Below, one piece after another: positions 18,636 through 27,545 of a stretch of 64,000 nucleotides of DNA. Positions within the stretch are counted from its first letter, which is position 1; the number at the start of each line of letters is the position of its first letter. The DNA lies in NCBI GenBank assembly GCA_030149165.1, contig JASBRY010000009.1:868001-932000 (forward strand), read 5' to 3'. The notes beneath the pieces were generated by a model. The model did not search any database. It saw nothing but the letters and a program-made list of their open reading frames with translations, and was not told the DNA's origin. Position numbers and translations under genes: made by a program. Source of the DNA: Phycisphaerales bacterium. Its GTDB lineage: Bacteria > Planctomycetota > Phycisphaerae > Phycisphaerales > UBA1924.

Positions 18636-18964
18636 AAATCGGTGGGCTCGCTCGCTTCTTGAAGCGTCAGTATACGACTATCGGGCGTAGTGCTAAGGGT
18701 CTGGGGAACGGAATCATAGGTTTTGTATGGAACTGGTTGATCCGTATCCAATTACCACTCGTATCTTGGTACAGTTGATGTCCCGGTTCTTGGACTCGTC
18801 AAGGATTGATCAGGGGCAATTACTCACTGGGGTATGATGCTCTTTTCGGACTGGTGTCTGCTGCCTACCCTCGTGTTGTGAACGGCTGCGGAAATGGTTG
18901 TGATGGCCGTGCTTGTGGAGTGTGCGATACGATCGCTTGAAGTATTGAATCAGATCAGTTGAAG
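18636..18964. other. Divergent intergenic region, transporter/kinase
   Basis: 329 bp between the minus-strand permease and the plus-strand kinase. It must hold both promoters. A TATGAT at 18833-18838 could be a -10 element for the kinase, but no good -35 is found at the right distance. I see no small gene, tRNA or clear hairpin here. Confidence 0.5.
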
Positions 18965-20365
18965 ATGTCTCAGAATCACGATGACAACTCGGTCCCTCGT
19001 TTGCTTGACGATTCCAATATCGGGAACACTCCGCTGTCTCCAGAGGACACCGCGCCGCTTGAGCCGGGCTCGACGGGTGCGGCGAGTGTCGAGGACTCTG
19101 AAAAATCAATCATGGCGGCGACGAAGTCTGGAACGAATTTGGACACGCTGATCGGTCGCTTGGTTATTGATCAGGGACTCGCGACGAGTGATGAGGTCAA
19201 GCACTGCAAGACCATGGCGCGGGGTGAGGGCGAAGGTCCTTCGGAGAAGTCGCTGGCGCATGTGCTGGTCGATAAAGAGTTCATCACCAAGCGTCAGCTT
19301 GCTCGATTGCGTGAAGCGATCGAAGCGGAGCGGTCTGGGAACAAGATCTCGGGATACAAGATCCTCGGGAAGCTCGGCGCCGGCGCGATGGCGACTGTTT
19401 ATAAAGCGAAGCAGGTGTCGCTGGATCGTTTGGTGGCGCTCAAGAAGCTTCCAGAGAAGTTCTCGCAGAATCCTCAGTTTATCGAGCGGTTCTTCGCTGA
19501 GGGACGCGCGGCGGCTCAGCTGAATCACCCCAATATTGTGCAGGCGTTTGATGTGGGTAATGAGGGTGACCTCTACTACTTCGTGATGGAGTATGTCGAG
19601 GGGCGCACGGTTCACGAGGACATCGTTGAGCATAAACGCTTCGATGAGCGGCAGGCGGTTGAGATCATCATCCAGGTTGCGGAAGCGCTGGAGCATGCGC
19701 ATCAGCGTGGATTGATTCACCGGGATGTGAAACCCAAGAACATCATGATCACCAAAGAGGGTGTGGTGAAGCTCGCGGACATGGGGCTCGCGCGTGGGAT
19801 CAGTGATGTGGAAGCCGCGGAAGCGGAGGCGGGTCGTGCGTTTGGTACGCCGTACTACATCTCTCCTGAGCAGATCCGAGGTGAGAAGGACATCGGACCT
19901 CCTGCGGATATTTACTCGCTCGGGACGACGCTGTATCACATGGTGACGGGCGCTGTGCCGTTTGAAGGGAAGAGTCCCAGCGCGGTGATGCACAAGCATC
20001 TCAAGAGCGAGCTTGTGCCGCCTGATCATGTGAATCCGAAACTCAGCGCGGGGATCAGCGAGGTCATCGAGATGATGATGGCGAAGAAGGTCCGTCATCG
20101 CTACCAGAACTGCACGGACCTGCTGATTGATCTTCGCGCGCTGAAGAACGGCGAGGTCCCTCCTATCGCGCATAAAGATGTGATGGATGAGGCGGATCTG
20201 ACGGCGCTCGCTCAGGCGGAGGCGGCGATCACGACCCCGATTCAAGAGAACACGGCGAAGAAGAACAGCAATGGGGTGGTGGATCGGCTGCTGTGGCCGC
20301 CGTTCTTGATCGTGCTGGCGCTGCTGCTGGGATCGCTGATTGGCAACTTGCTGATGGCGATGTGA
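18965..20365 (+). CDS. Membrane-anchored Ser/Thr protein kinase (PKN type)
   Basis: Hanks-type kinase, 466 residues. The N-terminal ~50 are disordered; residues about 57-122 form two helical repeats (LIGRLVIDQGLATSDEV; LAHVLVDKEFITKRQL) reminiscent of the N-terminal domains of GspE-like ATPases. The kinase domain has LGAGAMATVYKA as P-loop (about 136-148), ALKKL lysine near 160, HRDVKPKN from about 252, a DMG in place of DFG near 272, and GTPYYISPEQ as activation-segment end. A single C-terminal transmembrane helix (about 443-466) leaves almost nothing outside, so this kinase does not sense by a large external domain. Start uncertain: TTG 18959 and ATG 19111 are alternatives. It ends 4 bp from the convergent pyrD. 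Confidence 0.88.
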   Translation: MSQNHDDNSVPRLLDDSNIGNTPLSPEDTAPLEPGSTGAASVEDSEKSIMAATKSGTNLDTLIGRLVIDQGLATSDEVKHCKTMARGEGEGPSEKSLAHVLVDKEFITKRQLARLREAIEAERSGNKISGYKILGKLGAGAMATVYKAKQVSLDRLVALKKLPEKFSQNPQFIERFFAEGRAAAQLNHPNIVQAFDVGNEGDLYYFVMEYVEGRTVHEDIVEHKRFDERQAVEIIIQVAEALEHAHQRGLIHRDVKPKNIMITKEGVVKLADMGLARGISDVEAAEAEAGRAFGTPYYISPEQIRGEKDIGPPADIYSLGTTLYHMVTGAVPFEGKSPSAVMHKHLKSELVPPDHVNPKLSAGISEVIEMMMAKKVRHRYQNCTDLLIDLRALKNGEVPPIAHKDVMDEADLTALAQAEAAITTPIQENTAKKNSNGVVDRLLWPPFLIVLALLLGSLIGNLLMAM

Positions 20366-20369
20366 GCGC

Positions 20370-21329
20370 TTAGCTCAGTTGTACTTGTCCAATCAGATCT
20401 GTGATGGATGCGGCACTTTGCTTGGCGCACCACTTGTCGAGTCCCTTGACGACTTTGCGGGGGATGCTCAGGTCGGCGAAGTTTCCCGCACCGATCTGCA
20501 CGGCGGTTGCTCCAGCAAGGATGAACTCTGCGGCGTCTTCCCATTGGGTGACGCCTCCGGCGGCGATGATTGGGGTGTTGGTGTCTTTGGTGAGTTGTGA
20601 ATAGACGAGGTGCACGAGACGGACGGTGATGGGGTGGATCGCGGGTCCGGACATCCCGCCGGTGGTGTTGGCGAGGATGGGTTTGCGGGTGTGGACATCG
20701 ATCCCCATCGCGGGGACAGTATTGCAGAGGGTGAGTCCATCAGCGCCACAGTCCACAGCGACGCGCGCCAGATCGACGATGGTGTGTGGAGTCCCGACGG
20801 TGATGGGGGAGAGTTTGACGAAGAGCTTGGTGTTTGGGATCGATGCTCGTACGGCGTTGAGGAGGTCTTTGAGGGCCGCGGGATCGGCGCCGAACTCGAG
20901 TCCTGAGTGCACATTGGGGCACGAGACATTGAGCTCGATCGCTTGGAGTGCTTCGACAGCGTCCATTGCGGAGGCGATCTGCACATAGTCGTCGATGGAG
21001 TCGCCTGCGACGGATCCGATGATGTTGGTCTTGACGGATGCGATCTGCGGTGCGATGTCGCTCTTCCACGCGTCGAGTCCAGGATTGGCGAGTCCGATCG
21101 CGTTGAGCATCCCGGCTCGTGTCCAGGTGATGCGCGGGAATGGATTGCCTTCGCGTGGTTGGCGTGTGATGGATTTGGTGACGATCCCGCCGAGCGGAGA
21201 GAGGTCCATGACATCGCTCATCTCGTCGAGTGTTCCTGCGGTTCCCGATGCGAGCAGGATCGGCGATTGAAGTGCAATGCCGGAGAGGGAGGTCTGTAAT
21301 CGCGGACTCGGGGTGTATCCCATGCCCAT
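20370..21329 (-). CDS. pyrD: Dihydroorotate dehydrogenase, class 1
   Basis: FMN enzyme of pyrimidine synthesis, oxidising dihydroorotate to orotate. The active-site base is Cys137 in ELNVSCPN, which places it in cytosolic class 1 (class 2 has Ser). Other landmarks: SGTAG near 30, KSITRQPREGNP near 52-63 (the class 1B-type lysine segment), FVKLSP, and the FMN-phosphate end IIAAGGVTQWEDA plus GATAVQIGAG. 319 residues fits class 1B, which usually pairs with PyrK; no pyrK lies in this window. Start ATG 21329; ATG 21323 is equally possible. Confidence 0.92.
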   Translation of the reverse strand: MGMGYTPSPRLQTSLSGIALQSPILLASGTAGTLDEMSDVMDLSPLGGIVTKSITRQPREGNPFPRITWTRAGMLNAIGLANPGLDAWKSDIAPQIASVKTNIIGSVAGDSIDDYVQIASAMDAVEALQAIELNVSCPNVHSGLEFGADPAALKDLLNAVRASIPNTKLFVKLSPITVGTPHTIVDLARVAVDCGADGLTLCNTVPAMGIDVHTRKPILANTTGGMSGPAIHPITVRLVHLVYSQLTKDTNTPIIAAGGVTQWEDAAEFILAGATAVQIGAGNFADLSIPRKVVKGLDKWCAKQSAASITDLIGQVQLS

Positions 21330-21371
21330 ACAGTAGTCGAGCGGCCCTACAGTTGCTGGAGGGAATGGATG

Positions 21372-21378
21372 AAAGGAG
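21372..21378 (+). promoter_or_regulatory. Ribosome binding site deciding the TPR-YggX start
   Basis: AAAGGAG ends 7 nt before GTG 21386. The in-frame ATG 21365 lies upstream of this site and has none of its own, so the GTG is the more likely start. Confidence 0.6.
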
Positions 21379-21385
21379 CCACGCT

Positions 21386-22120
21386 GTGGATCTTGATACT
21401 CGGATCAATCAGTTTCAATCGCTTATCGAGTCGGACCCCGACAATGACATGGCGCATTTTTCGCTCGGGAATGCTTTGCTTCAGGCGGAGCGTCATGAGG
21501 AAGCCGCGGCTTCGTTTGTGCGCTGCACAGAGATTAATCCTGGGATGACCAAGGGGTACGAACTCGCTGGACGCGCGCTGATTGATGCGGGGAATGCGGA
21601 TCAGGCGCGAGAGGTGCTGACCAAAGGGTATGTCGAAGCGGTCACACGCGGTGACATGCTCCCCAAGAAAGCGATCGAGGGGATGCTCAAGGAGATCGAC
21701 GCACCGATCCCTGATGTGGTGCAGACCCCGACTGAGCCTGAAGACGCTGAGGATGGTGACTTCCGCTGCTCAAAGACTGGGAAGATGGGGCATCAGATGG
21801 CGCGTCCGCCGTTCCGCAACGGGATGGGTAAATGGATCCACGAGCATATCTCGAAGGAGACTTTCGACGAGTGGATCATGATGGGGACGAAGATCATCAA
21901 CGAGCTGCGCTTGGATCTCTCGCGCGATGAGCACGACGCGGCGTATGAGTACGCGATGCGTCTATATCTCGGATTGACCGATGAGATCTATCAATCGGTG
22001 ATGGATGGTGCTTCGCCTGCGATGCCTGACGCTCAGTTTAAGGGAGTGATCGAGGACATCATGGCGATGGGTGGGCATCTGGAGAGCGAGCAGGGAAACC
22101 TGCATACACGTGTTGAATGA
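21386..22120 (+). CDS. TPR domain fused to Fe(2+)-trafficking protein YggX-like domain
   Basis: 244 residues from GTG 21386. Residues 1-85 form about two tetratricopeptide repeats (AHFSLGNALLQAERHEEAAASFVRC; GYELAGRALIDAGNADQAREVL). Residues about 126-196 look like YggX: a Cys near the start (FRCSKTG, Cys128), then PPFRNGMGKWIHEHISK, ETFDEWIMMGTKIINELRLD and a helical EHDAAYEYAMRLYL, parallel to the family's YPGELGKRIYNEISKE, W..W, LINE..LN and EHRKLLEQEM. YggX of gamma-proteobacteria is a ~90-residue protein that protects iron-sulfur clusters. A second half of the C-terminal part (200-244) is unassigned. Divergent from pyrD with 56 bp between. Confidence 0.75.
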   Translation: MDLDTRINQFQSLIESDPDNDMAHFSLGNALLQAERHEEAAASFVRCTEINPGMTKGYELAGRALIDAGNADQAREVLTKGYVEAVTRGDMLPKKAIEGMLKEIDAPIPDVVQTPTEPEDAEDGDFRCSKTGKMGHQMARPPFRNGMGKWIHEHISKETFDEWIMMGTKIINELRLDLSRDEHDAAYEYAMRLYLGLTDEIYQSVMDGASPAMPDAQFKGVIEDIMAMGGHLESEQGNLHTRVE

Positions 22121-22138
22121 GCGGGATTGGTGATTTGA

Positions 22139-22489
22139 GTGGATCGTGAGCAGGATCAATCCGATGAGCGGTCTATGCACACCGATCCTTCAGTGAATCA
22201 GAACGCGCCGCTGAGTATTGTCGTTGATGACGAGTACGAGACTGATCGGGGGTGGTCCTATGTCGTCACGCTCTCATGGAAAGCTCGCGGTACAACGGAG
22301 CATGAGATCACGCTGAGTTGGGTAGATCACGACCAACTATCGGGTGGTTTGATGCCACCGAGTCGATTGGTGGAACGCGTTGCAAAGGTCGCAGCGACGG
22401 CGATGGGGGTCGATGATCTCCCGGCACGATTCGATGTGTCCTCGATGCGGCGCGCGATCCCTGAGTTTGAACGGCTTGTTCACAATTAA
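22139..22489 (+). CDS. Small hypothetical protein
   Basis: 116 residues from GTG 22139, 18 nt after the TPR-YggX stop and so probably cotranscribed. An acidic, polar leader is followed by an antiparallel-beta-looking part (LSIVVDDEYETDRGWSYVVTLSWK and HEITLSWVDHDQL) and a C-terminal helix region (SRLVERVAKVAATAMG). No signal peptide, membrane segment or known motif. ATG 22172 is an alternative start. Confidence 0.65.
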   Translation: MDREQDQSDERSMHTDPSVNQNAPLSIVVDDEYETDRGWSYVVTLSWKARGTTEHEITLSWVDHDQLSGGLMPPSRLVERVAKVAATAMGVDDLPARFDVSSMRRAIPEFERLVHN

Positions 22490-22673
22490 GTGTTTGTTAG
22501 CGATCTGAGTCGATTGGAGTTGACAATACACGCCTATTCATCGGCTTTTTATCGGATTTATGAAGAGATCTAGCTCAGGTGTGGTATTTGTATTGGAGTA
22601 CACTCACTGTTGCCGCTCGTTGGGGTACGGATGAATTTGTTGTGTACATAGTGCAAATAGAAAGAGTCTAGAA

Positions 22674-23585
22674 ATGAAAACTGTTGCTGCATTGTCATTG
22701 CTATCGATTACGACCGTGACCGCGTCAGCTGATTTTATCATGGCGATTGATTCAAACGCTGATCGAGTGTTGCTTCTTGATGCATTCGATGGGTCAGTTG
22801 TCAACGATAACTTTATTGATGTCGGCGCAGTTGCTTTGGCAGCGGGCGTTAGCTCCACACCGATTGAAGTGCTGGAGGTTGGAAATGAGTTTTGGGTCAG
22901 CGATCAAGTAGCTGATCGCATTTGGCGCTTCGGTCATAATGGACAGTTCTTGGGTGACATCGGATCTAATGGGGACCTCAACAATATCCGTGGCATGCAA
23001 CTTGTCGGTGACACCATGTACGTATCACAAGGATCAGCATCAGACAACTATAGTGAAGGACTGATGACCATTGATATCAATTCATTGTCGGTCACAGGTG
23101 TGCTTCTCGATCGTGATCCTGGTGATGTGAGTTATCAGGATATCATTCAGGTTGGGAATGAGTTGTATGTCACTAACTCTGATACAGGTAACGATGGTAT
23201 TGAGCGTTACTCGCTTGATGGGCAGTATCTAGGAAATCTCGTCAGTTCTGATGGTGTAACCGGTCTTGATTTTGGACAGCAGATGTTTGTTCGTGGAAAT
23301 GGCAATATTCTGGTCGGTGGATTCTCTGGACCTTCTGGTGTATATGAGTATGCTTCGGACGGGACTTTCATTGGTATAGCTGCTGGCTTGGATTTTGGTC
23401 CACGCGGTGCGATTGATCTTGGTAATGGTGAGATTCTTTGGGGAAATGGAACTTGGCTTCGGACTGATACCGACATCATCTTCGAGGGTGGTTCATTCCG
23501 ATACTTCACAAACACAAGTGTTCCAAGCCCGAGTGGGCTCGGCTTACTGGCATTGTGTGGGATGTGCTGGACTCGACGTCGTTAA
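22674..23585 (+). CDS. Secreted beta-propeller protein with PEP-CTERM-like tail
   Basis: 303 residues. A signal peptide ends near residue 19 (TVTASA/DF). The body has NHL/SMP-like propeller blades (DRIWRFGHNGQFLGDIGSNG; GIERYSLDGQYLGNLVSS; GVYEYASDGTFIGIAAG). The C-terminus is VPSPSG, a hydrophobic stretch and a basic RRR end, which is the layout of PEP-CTERM sorting signals, with PSPSG in place of PEP. Such proteins are processed by an exosortase and displayed or released at the surface; no exosortase gene is in this window. AT-richer than most neighbours. Followed by a strong terminator. Confidence 0.8.
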   Translation: MKTVAALSLLSITTVTASADFIMAIDSNADRVLLLDAFDGSVVNDNFIDVGAVALAAGVSSTPIEVLEVGNEFWVSDQVADRIWRFGHNGQFLGDIGSNGDLNNIRGMQLVGDTMYVSQGSASDNYSEGLMTIDINSLSVTGVLLDRDPGDVSYQDIIQVGNELYVTNSDTGNDGIERYSLDGQYLGNLVSSDGVTGLDFGQQMFVRGNGNILVGGFSGPSGVYEYASDGTFIGIAAGLDFGPRGAIDLGNGEILWGNGTWLRTDTDIIFEGGSFRYFTNTSVPSPSGLGLLALCGMCWTRRR

Positions 23586-23611
23586 GTATTATCTGTGATC
23601 TCATATAAAGT

Positions 23612-23642
23612 AACCGCACCTAGATCGGGTGCGGTTTTTTTT
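23612..23642 (+). terminator. Rho-independent terminator after the PEP-CTERM-like gene
   Basis: A 9-bp stem, AACCGCACC (23612-23620) with GGTGCGGTT (23628-23636), is followed by a run of T to 23642. Confidence 0.9.
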
Positions 23643-23707
23643 GATCCCATAGTGTGATTTGCATCGTATCCTGGAGTCTACAGTGTTGCATACCAAGTGG
23701 AGCATGC

Positions 23708-24538
23708 ATGGACCCCATTGAGATTCTGATACGAACCGCCTTGGGTGTTGTCGCAGGGCTTGTGGGTGGGCTCGCGGGTCTGGGTGGATCGATCATCATG
23801 CTCCCTGCGATGGCGATGATCTGGGGGTACACAATCAACGGCGAGGAAGACGAGTCGCAGACGCGGCATCATGTGTACATGGCGGCGGCGATGTGTGTCA
23901 ATGTCATCGTCGCGCTCTCATCGACACTCATGCACGCGAAGAAGAAGGCGGCACGCAAGGATGTGCTGATGTCACTCGTCCCCTCGATGACGGCGGGGAT
24001 GGTGGCTGGTGTATTGATGGCGGGAGAATCTCCGGGACGCTGGTCGCTGATCGCGTTTGCGGGGTTCATCTGGATGTACTGCGCGTACAACATCATCACG
24101 ACTGTGAAGAAGATCCCTGATCATCCGATTGATGCGGAGTCTCCGGCGCACTGGAAGATGATCGCGATCGGGATCTTTGTGGGTGGGGTTTCGGGGTATC
24201 TGGGGATCGGGGGTGGGATTCTGTTGGTGCCGTTGTTGCAGATTTCGGGTTTGCCGCTGCGTCATGCGATCGCTGGGAGCGCGGGGGTGATGTGGATCAG
24301 CTCGATCATCGGCGCTTCGATGAAGTTGTACACGCTACCCTCGATTACCTATCCCCATCCGAATGACTCGGTGCATCTGACGATCTCAGAAGCGATGGGG
24401 TTTGCGATCCCGATCGGGGTGGGGGCACTGATCGGCGCGTACCTTGGTGCGTGGATCGCGCACAAGATCAAGCTGCCTCACCTGAAACTGGTGATTGCGT
24501 TGATTCTTGCGGTGGCTTCGGTGCGGATGGTGATGTGA
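23708..24538 (+). CDS. TSUP/TauE-SafE family permease
   Basis: 276-residue inner membrane protein with eight or so hydrophobic segments and the duplicated glycine motif of the family: GLVGGLAGLGGSIIMLPAM near the N-terminus and GGVSGYLGIGGGILLVPLL in the second half. Relatives export sulfite, sulfoacetate or other organosulfonates; the substrate here is not known. ATG 23708 is chosen over 23654, because the earlier codons (MICIVSWSLQCC) do not look like family sequence and 23708 starts directly before the first membrane segment. Its stop abuts the stop of uvrB on the other strand with no base between. Confidence 0.85.
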   Translation: MDPIEILIRTALGVVAGLVGGLAGLGGSIIMLPAMAMIWGYTINGEEDESQTRHHVYMAAAMCVNVIVALSSTLMHAKKKAARKDVLMSLVPSMTAGMVAGVLMAGESPGRWSLIAFAGFIWMYCAYNIITTVKKIPDHPIDAESPAHWKMIAIGIFVGGVSGYLGIGGGILLVPLLQISGLPLRHAIAGSAGVMWISSIIGASMKLYTLPSITYPHPNDSVHLTISEAMGFAIPIGVGALIGAYLGAWIAHKIKLPHLKLVIALILAVASVRMVM

Positions 24539-26770
24539 TCACATTCTCCGGCCTTTGCCTCGTGTGCCGGGGGTGCCTTTGCTGCCTTGTCGTTTTTTGG
24601 TTTTGCCTCGCCCTTTGAGACCTTTGTTCATCACGGCTTCGATCTCGGAGCGACGCACGAGGAGTGGGTTCTCATCGTCCTCGTGTTGATCGAGGAGCTC
24701 TTTGACATGGAGCATCTGATCGCGGAGACGCGCGGCGTCCTCGAACTGGGTCGCTTCAGCGGCGATGAGCATGTCCGCTTGGAGCATTCCAACAAGGACC
24801 TCAGCGTCGATGAGTGTGTCGGTGACTTCCGCGGCGTGCTTGGCTGATCGTCGTGCTTCGAGCTCGCGGTCGATTCCAGTGCGGATGCTTTTGATGACGG
24901 TGGTGGGGGTGATGCCGTGCTCTTGGTTGTGGGCGAGTTGTTTCTCTCGGCGGCGCTGGGTCTCGGACATCGCTTGGTCCATCCCCTTGGTGACGCGATC
25001 GGCGTAGAGGATGACACGGGATTCGCTGTTGCGCGCGGCGCGTCCGATCTGCTGGATAAGCGAGGTCGCGGAGCGGAGGAACCCCTCTTTGTCAGCGTCG
25101 AGGATACAGACGAGCTGGACTTCAGGGAGGTCAAGGCCTTCTCGTAGGAGGTTGACTCCGACGAGGACATCAAACTCTCCGGCTCGCAGCGCGGTGAGAA
25201 TCTCGAGTCTGTCGAGGGTTTCGATCTCAGAGTGCAGGTAGCGAACACGGAGTCCCTGATCGCTGAGGTAGGTGGTGAGGTCTTCGCAGAGTCGTTTGGT
25301 GAGTGCGGTGATGAGGACGCGTCCGCCGTTGTCGACGACGGATTTGCACTGCTCCATGAGATCGGGGACTTGATTGGTCGCGGGACGGACCTCGATCTCT
25401 GGATCGAGCAGACCTGTTGGTCGGATGACCTGCTCGACGACTTCGCCTCCGGTGGCTTCGAGTTCGTAGGGTCCCGGCGTGGCGCTGACGAACATCATCT
25501 GCGGGACGAGGTTCTCGAACTCTTCGAAGCGGAGCGGTCGGTTATCGAGGCAGGAGGGGAGCCGGAATCCGTGGTCGACGAGGACTTGCTTGCGTGCTTT
25601 ATCGCCGTTGAACATGGCTTTGATTTGGGGGAGGGTGACATGGGATTCGTCGACGATGATGAGCCAATCCTTGAGATTGGTTCGGGTGACTCCGAAGCGT
25701 TGTGAGTCGTGCTCATGGTCGCGTCCGTCGTCTGGGAGATCGAGTGTGGATGGATCGACGCTGCCTGGTGCGTAGTCGAAGTAGTCGAGGAGGGTGAAGG
25801 GGCGTTCTCCGGGTTGTCGGCCGTCCATATAGCGGGAGTAGTTCTCGATCCCTTGGCAGTAACCGACCTCTTCGATCATCTCCATATCGTACTTGGTTCG
25901 TGCGAGCAAGCGCTGTGCTTCGAGGAGCTTGCCCTCGTGTCGGAGTTCCATGACGCGTGCGTCCATCTCCTCGCGGATGCTTTCGAGCACGGCGCTGAGT
26001 CGGTCCTCAGGCATCACATAGTGCACAGCGGGGAAGAGGAAATACTGCGATTCCTCGGCGAGGAGTTCTCCTGAAGTCGGGTTGATGAGTTCGATTTTGT
26101 CGATCTCGTCTCCGAAGAGCTCGATTCTCACAGCGAATTTTTCGTACGCGGGCCAGACCTCGATCGCGTCACCTCGCGAGCGGTAGTTGCCACGCTGGAA
26201 CTCGATCTCGGAGCGTTCATAACGCATCGCGTTGAGCGCGAGGAAGAGTTCGCGCCTTGGGAGTTCCATGCCTTGCATGAGCGTGTAGACGCGTTCGGAG
26301 TAGGCGCTTGGAGATCCCAATCCGAAGATGCAGGATACGGACGCAACGACCACGCAGTCTCGGCGTTGGAGCAGGTTGCTGGTGGCGGCGAGACGGAGCT
26401 GGTCGAGGTCGTCATTTCGGGAGCTGTCTTTCTCGATGTAGATGTCGCGTCCCGGGATGTACGCTTCGGGTTGGTAGTAGTCGTAGTAGGAAACAAAGTA
26501 GTTGACGGAGTTGTGGGGGAAGAACGCTTTGAACTCTTCGTAGAGCTGAGCGGCGAGGGTTTTGTTGTGGCTCAGGACGAGTGTGGGCTTGTTGGTGCGT
26601 GCGATGACATTGGCCATCGTGAAGGTCTTGCCGGTCCCGGTCGCGCCGAGTAGGCAGGTGCGTGGTTGACCTGAGTTGATGGACGCGACGAGCGCGTCGA
26701 TCGCTCCGGGTTGATCACCGGCTGGTTGAAAGTCGCTGACGACCTCGAATGGCTTGTTGAACATCTGCAT
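24539..26770 (-). CDS. uvrB: Excinuclease ABC subunit B
   Basis: Damage-verifying helicase of nucleotide excision repair, 743 residues. Walker A is GATGTGKT near 42-49; the beta-hairpin YYDYYQPEAYIP, motif II DESH (VDESHVTLPQ), the SATPGPYE segment and motifs V-VI (GVNLLREGLDLPE; QQIGRAARN) are all present. A UVR motif lies near the C-terminus (ATQFEDAARLRDQMLHVKELL). After it comes an extra tail of about 25 residues rich in Lys, Gly and Arg (KGRGKTKKRQGSKG), absent from E. coli UvrB. The neighbour upstream on the same strand is the YCII-like gene, 27 bp away. Confidence 0.97.
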   Translation of the reverse strand: MQMFNKPFEVVSDFQPAGDQPGAIDALVASINSGQPRTCLLGATGTGKTFTMANVIARTNKPTLVLSHNKTLAAQLYEEFKAFFPHNSVNYFVSYYDYYQPEAYIPGRDIYIEKDSSRNDDLDQLRLAATSNLLQRRDCVVVASVSCIFGLGSPSAYSERVYTLMQGMELPRRELFLALNAMRYERSEIEFQRGNYRSRGDAIEVWPAYEKFAVRIELFGDEIDKIELINPTSGELLAEESQYFLFPAVHYVMPEDRLSAVLESIREEMDARVMELRHEGKLLEAQRLLARTKYDMEMIEEVGYCQGIENYSRYMDGRQPGERPFTLLDYFDYAPGSVDPSTLDLPDDGRDHEHDSQRFGVTRTNLKDWLIIVDESHVTLPQIKAMFNGDKARKQVLVDHGFRLPSCLDNRPLRFEEFENLVPQMMFVSATPGPYELEATGGEVVEQVIRPTGLLDPEIEVRPATNQVPDLMEQCKSVVDNGGRVLITALTKRLCEDLTTYLSDQGLRVRYLHSEIETLDRLEILTALRAGEFDVLVGVNLLREGLDLPEVQLVCILDADKEGFLRSATSLIQQIGRAARNSESRVILYADRVTKGMDQAMSETQRRREKQLAHNQEHGITPTTVIKSIRTGIDRELEARRSAKHAAEVTDTLIDAEVLVGMLQADMLIAAEATQFEDAARLRDQMLHVKELLDQHEDDENPLLVRRSEIEAVMNKGLKGRGKTKKRQGSKGTPGTRGKGRRM

Positions 26771-26797
26771 CGGGAGATCGTATGCAGATTGGTTGGA

Positions 26798-27502
26798 TTA
26801 CTCGCGGAAAGTCGGGAGCTTTGCGGGCATCGCGCTGCCGTACCATTGATCGATGTTCCAGTTCTCTGGATCGCATCCAGAGTCTTTGAGGACTTGGTTT
26901 GCGTCCTCGGGCGTGGTGGCGTCGAGGAGGATGAGCCAATGGTCTTCTTTGACGCGTGTGTCCTCGTGTCCGATCAGGGTTCCGAGGAGCGCGATTCCCT
27001 CGACGCGGTTGGGTTCGTTTGTTTCGTCAATCGGTGCGGTTGCCCAGAAGTATCCTCGTCCTCTTCTTTCGCCGTCGTCGTTTGGATCCTCAGCTCGTCG
27101 TTGTTTCTCTTCGCGCTCTAAACGAGGGAGTTCCATGAGCTGATCATCTGTTTTGAGTTGCAAAGCTTGGAAAACGAAGATCCCGAGTTGTCCTGTGGGA
27201 TCGGTTCCGGCGTGCTTGAGTGCTTCATCGATGTCATCTGTAGCGAAGATCCACATGCCTCGCATGTCGTCCCAGGTTTGGGGTTGCCAATATGGTCCGG
27301 CGATCAGGAGATCGCCGTCCTCGGCCATTCGGGACATGTTGGAGAAATGTCCTTTGAATGCTTCTTGCTGCGTCTGTGCGTCGATGTCGGTCGCGGGGCC
27401 GGTGAGGATGTAGACGAAGGTGAAGGTCTGCATCTGGGGCGATGCGAAGACATTTGAAGAGATCCAAAGAACGGCGAGTGTGAGCAGTCGGATGATGTTC
27501 AT
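26798..27502 (-). CDS. Secreted YCII-like protein
   Basis: 234 residues. A signal peptide of about 20 residues (LLTLAVLWISSNVFA/SP) is followed by a YciI-like half (FTFVYILTGPA; GHFSNMSRMAEDGDLLIAGPYW; MWIFATDDIDEAL...DPTGQLG), a charged Arg/Glu linker, and a second half with similar elements (EGIALLGTLIGHED; WLILLDATTPEDANQVLKDSGCDPEN). It therefore looks like a tandem ferredoxin-fold, YCII-like duplicate. Cytosolic YCII proteins are common; a periplasmic version is less so. No catalytic role can be given. Confidence 0.75.
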   Translation of the reverse strand: MNIIRLLTLAVLWISSNVFASPQMQTFTFVYILTGPATDIDAQTQQEAFKGHFSNMSRMAEDGDLLIAGPYWQPQTWDDMRGMWIFATDDIDEALKHAGTDPTGQLGIFVFQALQLKTDDQLMELPRLEREEKQRRAEDPNDDGERRGRGYFWATAPIDETNEPNRVEGIALLGTLIGHEDTRVKEDHWLILLDATTPEDANQVLKDSGCDPENWNIDQWYGSAMPAKLPTFRE

Positions 27503-27545
27503 GCTGATTTTACTGGTGGCTTGAGATCAGGATGCGGCGGCTGAA

